From the NCBI GenBank assembly GCA_964019135.1, contig OZ025249.1, positions 14,657,088-14,721,087 on the forward strand: a DNA stretch of 64,000 bases. Direction: 5' to 3'. The stretch's first letter is position 1; each line of letters starts with the position of its first letter. The translations under genes and the position numbers were made by a program. Below are positions 1 to 11,000 of this stretch, one piece after another. This stretch comes from Arenicola marina (taxonomy: Eukaryota; Annelida; Polychaeta; Arenicolidae). Under the pieces are notes generated by a model. It did no database searches. It was not told where the DNA came from and worked only from the letters and a program-made list of their open reading frames with translations.

Positions 1-417
1 GGACATCGCGATAGAAAATTAAACAGACGGTATATGTATGCTGGTACAACTTTATAAGCACATGGTTATTACCAAAATACATGCCGAAACTGTAAACAAA
101 TGAAACTATGCGTTCGCCTTTAGGCGGGCAAACCGTTGAAACCGGTTTTTAAAAACGGCTTCGGTTTCCCGTCGGTTTCAGGTAAATCGAACACGCCCTT
201 AATATAGCCGTGCTAAACAATGGAAAATACTTGACTGGGAAGTCTCAGTCCACTTGACATGTATGTCGCACGCATGTGCGTTGGGAGCGGCAAGCCGGCG
301 GAGGAAGTAGAATTTAAGCTAATAAACTAATCTAATCTAATTAAACATAATAAACCATGAGATTCGTGTGCACTGCAATATCGACATATCAAAGATTCTG
401 AACAATCAATGGTGTCA

Positions 418-421
<4 letters not shown>

Positions 422-450
<29 letters not shown>

Positions 451-451
451 A
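422..451. repeat. (TA)n microsatellite
   Basis: About 14 TA dinucleotides in a row. The matching site in unit II (near 4840-4853) has only a short TATATATA run, so it has expanded or contracted since the duplication. Confidence 0.9.
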
Positions 452-1017
452 CTCACAATTGATTCGTGCCCTAAAAATTAAATAAGTGACATAATGTACT
501 TTAAGGTATGTTTACAGAGAATGTTTACAAGCCAAGGGACATGTGCTCGGCGTCAAAGGAAACCAGCTGACATCACAAAAGAAGAGTCAGCTTTGAGAGA
601 GAGCTAAGTCATGTGACAATAATACCACCCCAGTAAACATACCAAGTGACAGACGAGAACGAATCTAGCATTGCTTGAAAAGGAAGACGAAAATCGGGGT
701 TATGAATTTGCCCGTCGTAGGCCATATTTAGCGGTGAGCAAAATGCGAACGTTTTCTATGGTCAATAGCTAGGCGGTAGAGACACTAGTACTTCAATTAT
801 GGCTTGACGAAACCACCAACAAATTGCTATGCTTCACCATTATTGAAATTTGATCAGCAAAGAGAAGTAGAAAGGTCTACGTTGAACATTTTAAGACAGA
901 CCGCGATGGTCTTTATGCAATATCGACCAAGTTATAGGCCTAAGCCGAAACGTCACCGTGCTGTCAGTCAGCTTGCGTATCGAGGCTTTATAATGGTTTC
1001 GTCTTAATAACACTAAC

Positions 1018-1099
1018 CATCAACTGGTCTTCTGGATGTCTGTATGATAACCATGACTAATAGAGAAAAGCGAAATGGTGAATATTGAACATTGAACAT
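1018..1099 (-). CDS. Signal-peptide exon 1 of a receptor paralogue (gene C), rest off window
   Basis: Read on the minus strand, an ATG at 1099-1097 opens a 27-codon frame beginning MFNVQYSPFRF with a hydrophobic core SLLVMVIIQTS and ending RRPVD. It stops in phase 1 at a G|GTTAGT donor (1017-1012). The same exon, with the tail QASRRPVD and a phase-1 donor, starts gene B at 56602-56674, where it leads into a recognisable EGF/FTP receptor. The first codons are probably leader only. The downstream exons would lie left of base 1, so this is a partial gene. The donor is GTTAGT rather than GTGAGT, which is weaker but usable. Signal-peptide role and gene membership are inferred from the gene B match. 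Confidence 0.6.
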
Positions 1100-1235
1100 G
1101 CGCTTCGGGGAGTTCGCACCAGGAAGTTTTACCCTCGAGGCAAAAACAGTTCAAGAGCTGCTGAAGGGATGTACTAAGACTGTCAAGACAATGACGCTAT
1201 ATGCTTACTTATCATGTGGCCCGTCCCAGGCGGGG

Positions 1236-1440
1236 GGGGAGTACTTAATGCATTGCTGTGGGTGGGGTAGTTCCGCGGTAAAGCCCCCCCCCCCTTTTTC
1301 ACCGCCAAAATCCGCTCGGTCGGGGCGATTTACCGCCAAAATCTGCACGCACCGGTTGGGGCTATTTCCCCTCCGGGCAAATATTTGTTGGCAATCCCTT
1401 GGGATTTTTTTAGCCACTGCGCAAGATAACAAATTGCTTT
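1236..1440. repeat. Dispersed G/C-run repeat (GCGGTAAAGCCCC family)
   Basis: This block has a long G run, a TTAATGCATTGCTGTGGG segment, GCGGTAAAGCCCC, then TTTTTCACCGCCAAAATCCGC. Copies lie at 6244-6440 and 49765-50020, with reverse-oriented or partial ones at 48244-48570 and 54300-54470. No coding capacity is recognised; it looks like a non-autonomous element of unknown class. Confidence 0.7.
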
Positions 1441-1572
1441 AACCAGTGCCATGGTAAGCTGTTGCAAAATGTATCACGTATTTTTGGAGGCCTGAGGGGC
1501 GGAGAAAATTAGTTCTTCTGTAAAAAAACTAGGCTCCCCCACCTCGATATCGGAGAGTAGACTTTGGTAGGT

Positions 1573-1700
1573 CCGCCCCGATAGCTCAGTGGATTAGAGT
1601 GGCCACATGAGAACCTAACGGCTCATTGGTGGGTGGTTCGAGCCCCACTGTGGCCATGTCTGTGTTTGTCGCAATATAAAGATCACATGTCCTTCTTCGC
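1573..1700 (+). repeat. tRNA-derived SINE
   Basis: The tRNA-like head has an A-box TAGCTCAGTGG and a B-box GGTTCGAGCCC, followed by the family tail TGGCCATGTCTGTGT and a CTTCTTCGCAAAGAG block. Related copies sit at 6508-6660, 9388-9480 (head only), 14285-14480, 52225-52310 (tail) and, reversed, 12000-12105, 2826-2910 and 8510-8590. Confidence 0.8.
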
Positions 1701-1977
1701 AAAGAGTAAGGGATTTTCCTGGGGAATCCATGAACGCGAAATTTTGACTTCCGAGTCCACGACGTTCGATGCATTCAGATAAAATTCCGAATTTTCCCTG
1801 TCTATTAAATATCGAATTGCCAAAATGTCGCAATGTAAGGAAGATGTTGATTAGCAAAACGTTTACGCGCATAAGTCGGGCATAGCTTACGCACGTTCAA
1901 TATTGAACGCGGTTGGTAAGCTACGCGCGTAGCGTAGCGTGCGCGTTCGACTTTGAACGCGTTTAATATCGAACGCG

Positions 1978-2014
1978 TGAGTGGCTGGGCCGCACAAGTA
2001 ACCCAGCCACTTAA
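1978..2014. repeat. Hairpin in palindromic block of unit I
   Basis: An inverted repeat AGTGGCTGGG ... CCCAGCCACT is separated by about 12 bases. It follows GTTCAATATTGAACGCG and GCGTAGCGTAGC palindromes. The unit II copy at 7349-7383 is cleaner (AAGTGGCTGGGT/ACCCAGCCACTT). Confidence 0.8.
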
Positions 2015-3329
2015 ACACGTTTGCCAGCCACTTACGCTCGTACGCTGGCTAGCATGCGTTCAACATTGAAAGCGACCCACAGCCCACTCACTCAGCACTT
2101 GTATGGGTATATCAGGACTTTTACTTGTTGCAATACTTACCCCTCAGCACCCCTCCCCCCGGGTAAAAATAGTCCAACCCTTACTGGCCTAATGGCATGG
2201 CAAAATCAGCAATGAAATGTATTGACCAACAAGGTTATCAAGACTGACTCAGATAACAAATCTACTGAACTTTATAAACTGCTGATATATACGAATCTAC
2301 CGCAGATTCGAATCTTTTGATTTGTGGATGTGATGACGTCATAGCTGTGCATCTTTTTCAAACAATTTCAGTTTAAACATATCTGGGACATCTTACGATA
2401 GGTTTAATCTACATTGATAAGATATAGACAAGGTCTGATCAAACTTACCGAGAAAAAGTTGCTTAGGGTGTGGGGGGGGGGGGGTAGAGAGGATGGTGGA
2501 GAAGGTGGGGGGTCGCACTAATTCACTTTTTACAGTGGTGCGGATCTGCCGTCCATGCCATACAGACATAAGTGCAGTGATCGAGAGATTTATGGTTGCA
2601 AAGCATCCAAAGTAGACACTGACAGTCACGACAAAATATATATGGAGGAAAGTGCACGACACACTTGAGGCCAGCTGCTTGAAGTTGGAGGGAGGAAATC
2701 ACGCGAACATGTGGGAAATAAAGCGAGCATTTTACTTCCTTTGATGATATTATATATGATTGATTTAAGCATCACGCTTTAACTTGTGTCATGGCGTGAC
2801 AACGGGACCCTTCCAGTTCAATGAAGAGAGGAGCCATGTCCTCGGGAGTAGCACCTACTCTTTACGAAGACATAAATTGGAATGTTGTCCTGCACAATCA
2901 TAGACATTGTGCACACTAGGATTCGGTCACTTTTGAGCTGGCGTAGCACATAGATAGATAAAACAGGCGTCTGCACCGGCGAAAGAGCAAAACAAGGCAG
3001 ATAAAAACGCATTGTTTCAGCATTACTCGCGTATGATTCACGCCTACCATTTACTACAATAATCTATTTCGTGAGTTCGAACTGGAAGAAGCAGACCGTT
3101 GGCCGCAAATGATGTTCACTTCAGACATTGAATATCTGCAGACAGCATACAGAGACACGCTGCTGGGACCGCCATCGCAGTGGCGCCATCAAGCGAATGC
3201 AAAAAAGGCCCTTTCTCGAGTTCCCCATTATCACTACCGTCACCTAGCGAACATATACCATCATTCATAACGTCATACATACAAGCCACACATACATTGT
3301 TCATTGTCATAATGCAAACAATAAAGTCA

Positions 3330-3440
3330 ACGTGATCATCTCAACGCTGATTGGCTGAAATTGTCGACGCTGATTGGTTAGTTTACAATGCATGGAAAAC
3401 CGGCCCTGATTGTGAGCATTGGAACTTCTCAGTTTATATA
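3330..3440 (+). promoter_or_regulatory. Possible core promoter, plus strand (two inverted CCAAT boxes and a TATA box)
   Basis: Two GATTGG motifs (inverted CCAAT boxes, near 3350 and 3372) are followed by TTTATATAAC at about 3432-3441, in order and spacing typical of a pol II promoter. Unit III keeps the TATA (CTTATATAAC, near 29993). The motifs are seen; promoter activity is inferred. Confidence 0.35.
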
Positions 3441-3487
3441 ACTTTCGCCATTCTGCATGGATACCAAGCCAATCGACGAAACAAACA

Positions 3488-3566
3488 ATGATCGACGCCT
3501 TTGTTGCCAAGAAGCCAAGACGATTTGCATCCCTCTTCAATCCTGTTTTCATTTTATCTGCAGCAG
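3488..3566 (+). CDS. Tentative plus-strand first exon with signal-like leader
   Basis: About 50 bases after the TATA box an ATG opens 26 codons (MIDAFVAKKPRRF, then ASLFNPVFILSAA) and ends in phase 1 at G|GTGCGT. Length (79 nt) and phase equal those of gene A exon 1. The basic stretch followed by a hydrophobic run resembles a signal peptide. Against it: the unit III copy (around 30040-30125) lacks the ATG and carries a stop, the upstream ATG at 3457 is in another frame, and no downstream plus-strand exon is recognised in unit I. Confidence 0.2.
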
Positions 3567-5410
3567 GTGCGTAAACTTGCTCAAGTCCCTGCGCCCCGGA
3601 TATCAGACCAGGAATGTCAGAAGCCTAGTCATTCTCTAGCACATATCTAAATAAACACAATGGTTTCTTTCGCATCGAGCTAGCTGACAGTCTGTCTGAA
3701 GTAATTGAAATGGAAGAGGCCCCTCTCAAAGTACGGGGTTAGTAGCTTAGACACGAACCGGATAGACACCACAACCCAGAACCATTCCAAATATGTCAAT
3801 TACATATTTATATCGTTTCAGTTTAATGCAAAACATGCACAAGTTCATTTTGGTATACATTTGGCGGAAATTCACAAGCAGTTCTGGATTGTTGTCGACA
3901 GGACATGAAACAATAAAATAATAGTCCTGTAATAGACAGCCTCTTCCCAACCAATAATATTATACATATACGCATTCAATGAAAACAATATCTTCCACCT
4001 ACAGTCAGTTGGAATGGCTTCACGCAACGATGCTATAGGACCAATAGGTGCACATACATACACTGTTCAAGTTACCACTTCGTGTTAACGAAACTAGTAA
4101 TGATGTAACCGAGACACTTTCTGGTAGTAGCTAAGCTTGGTTCACAATCTATAAATATAATATATATAAATATATTGCTGTTTAATAATTTTGATGCAAT
4201 TTGTATATAACATACGATACATGGGCAAATCTTTGGCGTGTTTGATTTGCATGAAACCAAAACCGGTTTGCCGAATTGACTGTTCGACAGGAGAAGAACC
4301 GAAGCCGTTTTGCTCGAAGCCGCAGTAGATCATAATTGGAATGAATCGAGACTTCTGGACAAAAGTTTGACAATAATTTATTCACGGACAGTCCAATCGC
4401 GGTAGCCAATTAAACAGACGGCATATGTATGCTGGTACAACTTCATAAGCAGATCGCTATTGTATATATACTAAATACATCCTGAAACTGTAAACAAATG
4501 AAACTATGCCTTCGCCTTTAGGTGGGCAAACCGTTGAAACAGGTTTTTTTAAGCGGGTTCGGTTTCATGTCGGTTTTAGTAAAATCGAACACGCCCTTAA
4601 TATAGCCGTGCTAAACAATGGGAAACACTTGACTGGAAAGTCTCAGTCCACTTGACATGTATGTCGCAGGCGTGTGCATTGGGAGCGGCGAGCCGGCGGA
4701 GAGGCCGGGGCCGTCAGGTTGGAAGTATAATTTAATCTAATAAACTAATCTAATCTAATTGAACCTACTAAACCATGAAATTTGTTTGCACTGGAATATC
4801 ACCGTGTCGAAGATTCTGACCAATCAATGGTATCAAAAGGTATGTATATATATAACTCATAATTGATTCATACCCCCAAAATAACATAAGTGACAACGTA
4901 CTTTAAGGTCTGTGCACATGGTTACAGAGAATGTTTACAAGTCAAGGGGCATGTGCTCGGCGTCAAAGGAACCAGCTGACATCACAAAAGAAGAGTCAGC
5001 TTTGAGCGAGAGCCAAATCATGTTACAATCATATCGCCACAACTTACATACTAAGTAACAGACGAGACACAATCAAGCATAACTCGCGGTTATGGGATTG
5101 CTCGTTGTAGGCCATATTTAGCGGTGAGCAAAATGCGAACGTTTTCTAGGGTGAATAACTAGGGGGTAGATACACTAGTACTTCAATTATGGCTTGACGA
5201 AACCACCAACAATTTGCCATACTTCATCATTATTGAATGCTGATTAGCGAAGCGAAGTAGAAAGGTTTACGTTGAACATTTTAAGACCGCCCGCGATGGT
5301 CTTCATGCAATATCGACCAAGCTATACGCCGAAACGTTAACGCGCTGTCAGTCAGTTTTCATATCGAGGCTTTTTATCATCAGACGAAATTTCGTCTTAA
5401 TAACACTAAC

Positions 5411-5484
5411 CATCAACTGGTCTCCTGTATGATAACCATGACTACTAGAGAAAAGCGAAATGGTAAATACTGAACATTGAACAT
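5411..5484 (-). pseudogene. Broken copy of signal-peptide exon 1 (unit II)
   Basis: This is the counterpart of 1018-1099. It starts ATG TTC AAT GTT and keeps the LVVMVIIQ-like core, but 8 bases are missing after the ATACAG codons. The frame shifts and reads TGA just before the donor GTTAGT. The exon is 74 nt instead of 82 and cannot pass on phase 1. A working exon of the same type lies upstream at 7864-7933, so a transcript could bypass this copy. Confidence 0.6.
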
Positions 5485-5524
5485 GCGCTTCGGTGAGTTC
5501 GCACCAGGAAGTTTTACCCTCGAG

Positions 5525-6168
5525 GTAGTCTCATATGAGACAGTTGTTGCTCCGCACAACAGTCTCATACCCTCATGCGGAAAATGAGGGTGTAAGATTT
5601 GTTTTGTGGGCGACTAAGTGTTGTTAACCGCACGATCCATCAAACCCTTGTCATTTTGTACTCTGATACCTTAACTTCATATTTACCACAAAACCTACAT
5701 GCATATGAACTAACAAAGTATCGCATTACTATCGAGTCGGTTGAAGTGAAACTTTCTTGTTGTTTATGGCACCATTTGGTATTTTGTAATTCTTCACCAG
5801 CGGCTTTCGCCAGGTGGCGTTTCGCTTATTGCGTGTCAATGGCTGGGTGTATGAAGCGCCACCAAGCGAATCGTGTGGTTTTAACGACATGCACGCATGC
5901 GCAGTTTCTCCACTGGGTGGGCAAGGTGGCGGACAGAAATGCGTTGTCTGCTGCTTCGAAAAATCAACAGAGGATATCGTCGTAATCACGGAGACTTCAA
6001 CCAAAATAACAAGATAAGTTGTAAGATGCATACTTTTAGAAACTAGTGCCATACCCCAAAAAGTTCTCGCCATCGGCATCGCTTCTCGCCACGCGTATTG
6101 GTAAAATGCCATACAGGATTTGATGGTCCGGACATGTGGCGTTGTTTCCCAACAACGTCACATGGGGC
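5525..6168. mobile_element. 644-bp insertion of unknown class with 10-bp target duplication
   Basis: TACCCTCGAG stands on both sides (5515-5524 and 6169-6178). Unit I has the site once (1130-1139), so the empty site is preserved next door. The element opens with the palindrome GTCTCATATGAGAC and ends with GTTGTTTCCCAACAAC near its right edge. No long terminal inverted repeat, tail or coding region is recognised. The ORFs inside (about 128 aa) match nothing I know. Confidence 0.75.
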
Positions 6169-6243
6169 TACCCTCGAGGCAAAAACAGTTGAAGAGCTGC
6201 TGACAGAGTGGATGTACTAAGACTCTCAGCACATTGACGCGGT

Positions 6244-6440
6244 ATGCTTACTGATCAGTTGGCCCGTCCCAGGGGGGTGGGGGTACTTAATACATTGCTG
6301 TGGGCAGAGTATTTCCGCGGTAAAGCCCCGTCAACCCGGCACTTCCAGCACGGGAAGGGGCTATTCCTCCCCCCCCCCCCCTCCCGACTAAACATTTTTT
6401 GTAGTCAATCCGTTAGGATTTTTTTAGCCACTGTAAAATA
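6244..6440. repeat. Dispersed G/C-run repeat, unit II copy
   Basis: Counterpart of 1236-1440 with the C-run expanded and the centre altered. It shares TACTTAATACATTGCTGTGG and GCGGTAAAGCCCC. Confidence 0.65.
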
Positions 6441-6507
6441 TAACAAATTGCTTTATACAATTGCCATGGTAAGCTGTTGCAAAATGCTATCGAAGAGTAG
6501 ACCTTGG

Positions 6508-6660
6508 CAGGTCTGCCCAGATGGCTCAGTGGGTTACAGTGGCCACAATAGAGCCTAACGGCCTATTGGTGAGTGGTTCGAGCCCCGCTGTGGCCATGTC
6601 TGTGTTTGTCGCAGGATAAAGGTCGCATATCCTTCTTCGCACAATTTAGGGGGTTATCTT
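6508..6660 (+). repeat. tRNA-derived SINE, unit II copy
   Basis: Counterpart of 1573-1700 with A-box TGGCTCAGTGGGT and B-box GGTTCGAGCCC. It duplicated with the host unit rather than by a new insertion. Confidence 0.75.
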
Positions 6661-7348
6661 GGGGAATTCATGAACGCGAAATCTCGACTTCATGAAATCT
6701 CGACTTCATGAACGCGACATTTTGACTTCCCGTCACGAAATGTTGACTTTCACTTTGGACTTCGGAAAGTGTGGTGCTATGGCTCTAATAGACTGCCGTA
6801 AAAATTAATAGCTGATATACATCAACCATAAAAAACAAAAAACACTGTGTTTGAGTGGGGTTGCTAGCGCTAGTGCTATTCAAAAATATGAATATCGTAG
6901 TATGGTCTTTTTGAAATATATAGATAAATATTATATATACCAAGTTGAAGAGGGTAGGTACTTAACTAGGCCAGGCCAACCCTCCCATCAGTCGAGTACC
7001 CGTGTACGCTGGTGGAGCTTCCGGTAAAGATGTGTCACACGCCATTTTGCTTCAAGCCAATTTCCACTTTAATTGGAAAACAGATTTATCCACTGCCGAA
7101 TTTGGCATTTGCCGAATCCACGACGTTCGATGCATTGAGATAAATACTGAATTATCCCTGTCTATTTGGGTATTAAATATCGAATTGCCAAAATGTCGCG
7201 ATATAAGGAATATGTTGATTAGCAAAACGTTTACGCGCATAAGTCGGGTATAGCTTACGCACGTTCAATATTGAACGCGGTTGGTTAGGCTACGCGCGTA
7301 GCGTAGCTTGCGCGTTCGACTTTGAACGCGTTTAATATCGAACGCCTA

Positions 7349-7383
7349 AGTGGCTGGGTCACACAAGTAACCCAGCCACTTAT
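7349..7383. repeat. Hairpin in palindromic block of unit II
   Basis: A perfect 12-bp inverted repeat AAGTGGCTGGGT / ACCCAGCCACTT with a 10-base loop. Confidence 0.85.
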
Positions 7384-7665
7384 GTATGCCAGCCACTTAC
7401 GCTCGTAAGCTGGCTCGTACACGTTCAACTTTGAAAGCGACCCACAACCCACTCACCCAGCACTTGCCAGACATGTATGGGGAAATCAGGACTTTTACGT
7501 ATTGCACAATTGCCCCTCGGCACACCTACACAACTCCCCCCGGGTAATAAAATAGTCAAACCCTTACTGGCCTGATGGCAGGGCAAAATCAGGAATGAAA
7601 TGTATTGACGAACAGGGTTCGCAAGACTGACTCACATAACGAATCTACTGGCACAGTAGGTCATT

Positions 7666-7845
7666 GTCATTGATGTTTAGGCCGCTTTTGTGCACACAAG
7701 GACTAAGCTGTGCCAAGGGACCTCCCGGGACGCTGAAGGACGAGTGGGTGAAACGTGTCTCAGACTTAGATGCCCCGGACCGGATTCGAACCCAGGACCT
7801 GCGGTCTGGTGTCCTGTCCATTACATTATGAGGAAGGCTCATAGA
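7666..7845 (-). repeat. Second SINE family, reverse orientation
   Basis: On the minus strand a B-box GGGTTCGAATCCGG and, downstream, CTCCCGGGAGGTCCCTTGGC and AGCGGCCTAAA are seen. A more complete copy with a clear A-box lies at 38463-38620. Present only in unit II, so it arrived with the 7640-8090 segment. Confidence 0.75.
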
Positions 7846-7863
7846 TATGTTTATAACACTCAC

Positions 7864-7933
7864 CGTCAACAGTTCCTGTGGACGCCTGTGCAATAGCAAT
7901 GACCAGTAGAGAAGAATATCCTATCCAAGCCAT
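7864..7933 (-). CDS. Signal-peptide exon 1 of a receptor paralogue (gene D), rest not seen
   Basis: Minus-strand ATG at 7933-7931 opens 23 codons: MAWIGYSSLLVIAIAQA, then STGTVD. They end in phase 1 at a strong G|GTGAGT donor (7863-7858). The n-region/hydrophobic core/small-residue pattern is a textbook signal peptide. The end (QAS..VDG|GT) and the upstream flank (a CATGGTCG.. then CTTCGCGTC block) match gene B exon 1 at 56602-56674. TATATGTAAC at 8000-7991 lies about 60 bases upstream as a likely TATA element. Downstream exons are not found between here and base 1, so the gene body must lie off the left edge, or this is an orphan first exon. Called from motif, phase and paralogy. Confidence 0.65.
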
Positions 7934-7990
7934 GGTCGGTAATACCAGTGTGTAAGACTACGATCTCGTTGTCTTCGCGTCGGTTACTGC

Positions 7991-8000
7991 GTTACATATA
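7991..8000 (-). promoter_or_regulatory. TATA-like element of gene D
   Basis: TATATGTAAC on the minus strand, about 58-67 bases before the ATG at 7933. Gene A has TATATG at a similar place and gene B has a TATA palindrome at 56745-56754. Confidence 0.4.
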
Positions 8001-8811
8001 GCACACCCAACCAACTAATAGGTGGGAGTTTGGGCAGAAGTGAAAAATCACCTGCGTGGGTGCGCGTCACGAAGTGCTTCTGCCCATTCAAGGTTTTGTT
8101 AATACATTACGTAAACCTTAAAATAACACATGTACTGGGGTCCGGGAGCGGGGGGGGGCGCTAGTGGGGTAGAGAGGATGGTGGAGAAGGTGGAGGGCCG
8201 CACTAAATGACTTGTTACAGTGGTGAAGGTCTGCCGCCCATGCCATACAGCCATAATTGCAGTGATCGAGAGATTTATGGTTGGAAAGCATCCAAATAGA
8301 CACTGACAGTCACGACAAAATATATATGGAGGAAAGCCCACGACACACTTGAGGCCAGCTGATTGGAGGAAGGAAATCACGCAAATATGTGGGAAATAAA
8401 GGGAGCAATTTCCTTCAATATCCTCAATTTCGTTTCAGGATATTATATATGATTGATTTAAGCATCACCTGTGTCACTGCGTGACAACGGGACCCTTCCA
8501 GTTTAAGAAGACAGGAGTCATGTCCTCGGGAGTAACACCTACTCTTTACGAAGACAGAAATGGTAATGTTGTCCTACACAATCATTTTGCACACTGGGAT
8601 TCGGCCACTTTTGAGCTAGCTTAGCACATAGATAGAGAATCCAGGCGTCTGATCCGGTGAGAGAGCTAAACAAGGCAGACAACAACGCATTGTTTCAGCA
8701 TGACTCACGTATGACTCACGCCTACCATTTACTACAATAATCCATTTTGTGACTTCGAACTGGAAGAAGCAGACCGTTGGCCGTAAATGATGTCCACTTC
8801 AGACATTGAAG

Positions 8812-11000
8812 GGGATCGCGTCATCGCCCCGTGTCCCAGTTCATGCTGGTGTGTGGTTCAGGTGGGTATAAATAAAACAATGTCCCCATCAAACAGAAAA
8901 TAACCAAAAACTATGCACTTCAATCAAGTGTCGGACTCAGGAAGAAGGTTATCAGTCTCAATCTGCGCCATTACAGGACACAGAGCACGAAATGGGGGGA
9001 GATACTGCCCTGGGCGCTGTTGGAGCGATGTCAGAATTGGATACTTGATAGACATGTTCTCGTTAGCTCGTTAGTCGTTCACTAATTGTCTCTCTCGATT
9101 CAGTTACAAAGTTTGTTTGTCCCAATGTTTGTACGTTTGTAATTTCCATTGGTTTATACCAATGTTTGTATGTTTGTAAGTTCCATATATTTCATCATAG
9201 CTACTGTTCAAACCTCTGCATATATATCGTGTAACATTGTGGAAGTTGCAGAGATTTTGGTTGGCTGAACCACTAGTCTTGCCGTTTGCTTAATATTTGT
9301 TGTGAGGGGGATTGCTGTCGTGTTCCACTCATTAGGGGACACAGCTTTATCATATAGCCTCTTTGTCACGTCTTCTAGCACAGTGGGGGCCGGCCCGGTA
9401 GCTCAGTGGGTTGGAACCCTCGCCTTGGTTGCTGGCCACCGAGAGCCTAACGGCACGTGGCTCGATGGTTAAAGCGTCCTAAATATACGACCATCTAGCT
9501 CAATGACGTCACAATTTCTTCTTGTCGGTGTGTTAAGGAACGCACATGGTTTCTTCCTTCCGCACTATCGATCGTATTCTAACTTCAAAGTATCAGAGAT
9601 GTTACGGTTTCACATACGGTCATTACTTAGTTATGACACGTCATAGTGACTTCCGGTTTATTTGACGTGGTTATACGTTGTATAAAGGGATAATTTGACG
9701 TCAGTAAACACATTTTGGTGGTACCAGAAGGTTTGCATAAAAAATGACGTCACAACTAACGTGAAACGACTAAATCGTTGATCGTTTCGTTGTCGCCTAC
9801 TAATAAGGCAATAGCTGTCCTCCGAGTTCATAAGTAGGTAAAATAAAAGCAAATCGTTCTTTTTCATAACCATCGATGACGTCATATAAAGTCACGTTGA
9901 TGTCGTACCACATAAAACGAAAACAAATCATAGAGCCATTAATATTACATCTGGAGAATCGCTTCTTCCAAAATGTGTGCGTCAATATGACGTAATACTT
10001 AACGGGATCAGAGGAAATTGTGAATTTGCTTAATTTCGCCTTAGGCAAAAGCTGCCATCACCAGAGTCCATAAGTAGGTAAAATGTAAAACAAAGAGAAG
10101 CCACGTTGCTGTTTCGTAAAAAGAATCGTCAATGACGTCCTGTGACATCAAGGTGACGTCATAATAATTAAAAGATAAAAATAATAGCAACATTAATATT
10201 GCGTCTTAAGAATAGTTCTTGGCTTCAACATACAAATTAATTTCAGCTCTAATATTATGTTTAATTGACAAATGGAACCGAAAGACGCGCGATACTCAGA
10301 AACATGGGTAGAGGTCTCGGCCAAACAGGCGTGAGACCCGTAGTTACCGCACGTTTTTCACTTTGAATGGGCGCTTAATCTTTTAGCTATGAAGCCTACA
10401 TTTTGAGTAAAATGCCATGTGGACTGGTCATGAAGGCCAGATTTAACGTGGGACCCTAGAGCTAGAGCGTTTGGAAGAGGGGATCTCCACTGCCAGTTTG
10501 CCAGGGAGTTGTGACCGGCGGCAAAGGACGGGGAAACTTTCGTAGGGAGCCCGTATTCCGTTTTAGCGGACGCGTATAGTTTCGACGCTACGTCTAGAGG
10601 GCGCCATAACCGACCATATTTTCGATGTCCCTATAGAAAAAACGGAGTAACCCGTCAACGGCCTGCGGCGAGTCGGGAATAGGACCAATCCGGTTGAAAT
10701 GATGTCATATAACCGATAGTCTACATGCAAGCCACTCCTTCATGTTCTGCACGTGATACGCTGACGCTTTTTGATAGAGGCGAAATCGTCAGCTAATATT
10801 AGAGTAACGGTCACCATTTACTGTACAACAGACGACTTTGAAAATCATAGTTCAGATTGTTCCACCGTGAGGCGCCATTGCATATGAGATGCATTCTGGG
10901 TATTATTTGTTGGCATTATTGTAGCGCCATGAATGATTGTGTTACAACTAATATGTTATTGTATAATGCAAGCGCAGGATAACATATATTCCGTAGGTAA
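8812..11000. other. Intergenic DNA with a TGACGTCA-rich repeat fragment
   Basis: No gene is recognised. 9388-9480 is a SINE head (CCCGGTAGCTCAGTGGGTT). 9480-10330 is a fragment of the same repeat family as 44485-48215: both hold GCAATAGCTGTC, TAGGTA-type blocks and many TGACGTCA palindromes (near 9504, 9743, 9876 and 10153). 9110-9180 has short GTTTGT/AATGTTTGTA direct repeats. I see nothing in 10330-11000. Confidence 0.6.

Larger units (their letters stand above)
1..4389. repeat. Tandem duplication unit I (5' region of a minus-strand receptor paralogue)
   Basis: Unit I realigns to 4390-8811 over most of its length: the same AATTAAACAGACGG start, the same signal-peptide exon, the same G/C-rich repeat, tRNA-like SINE head, palindromic block and flank. 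On the minus strand it reads as upstream flank (about 1100-4389), exon 1 (1018-1099) and intron 1 (1-1017, continuing off the window). The intron reading is supported by gene B, whose intron 1 near 55.07-55.17 kb has similar sequence (GTCGAAGATTC and ACGTACTTTAAG blocks). The homology is seen; the assignment to a gene off the left edge is inferred. Confidence 0.75.
4390..8811. repeat. Tandem duplication unit II
   Basis: This is the second copy of unit I. It differs by a 644-bp insertion (5525-6168), extra sequence near 6737-7108, and a segment of about 450 bp (7640-8090) that replaces the unit I sequence at about 2280-2440 and carries a SINE and another signal-peptide exon. Homology ends abruptly at about 8811 (after CTTCAGACATTGAA), where units I and III continue. 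4390-5410 would be intron 1 of a minus-strand paralogue. Confidence 0.75.

Noticed and set aside
5599-6112. 127-128-codon ORFs on both strands in the 644-bp insertion
   Set aside because: No transposase motif, and opposite-strand ORFs overlap; likely chance in a short non-autonomous element.
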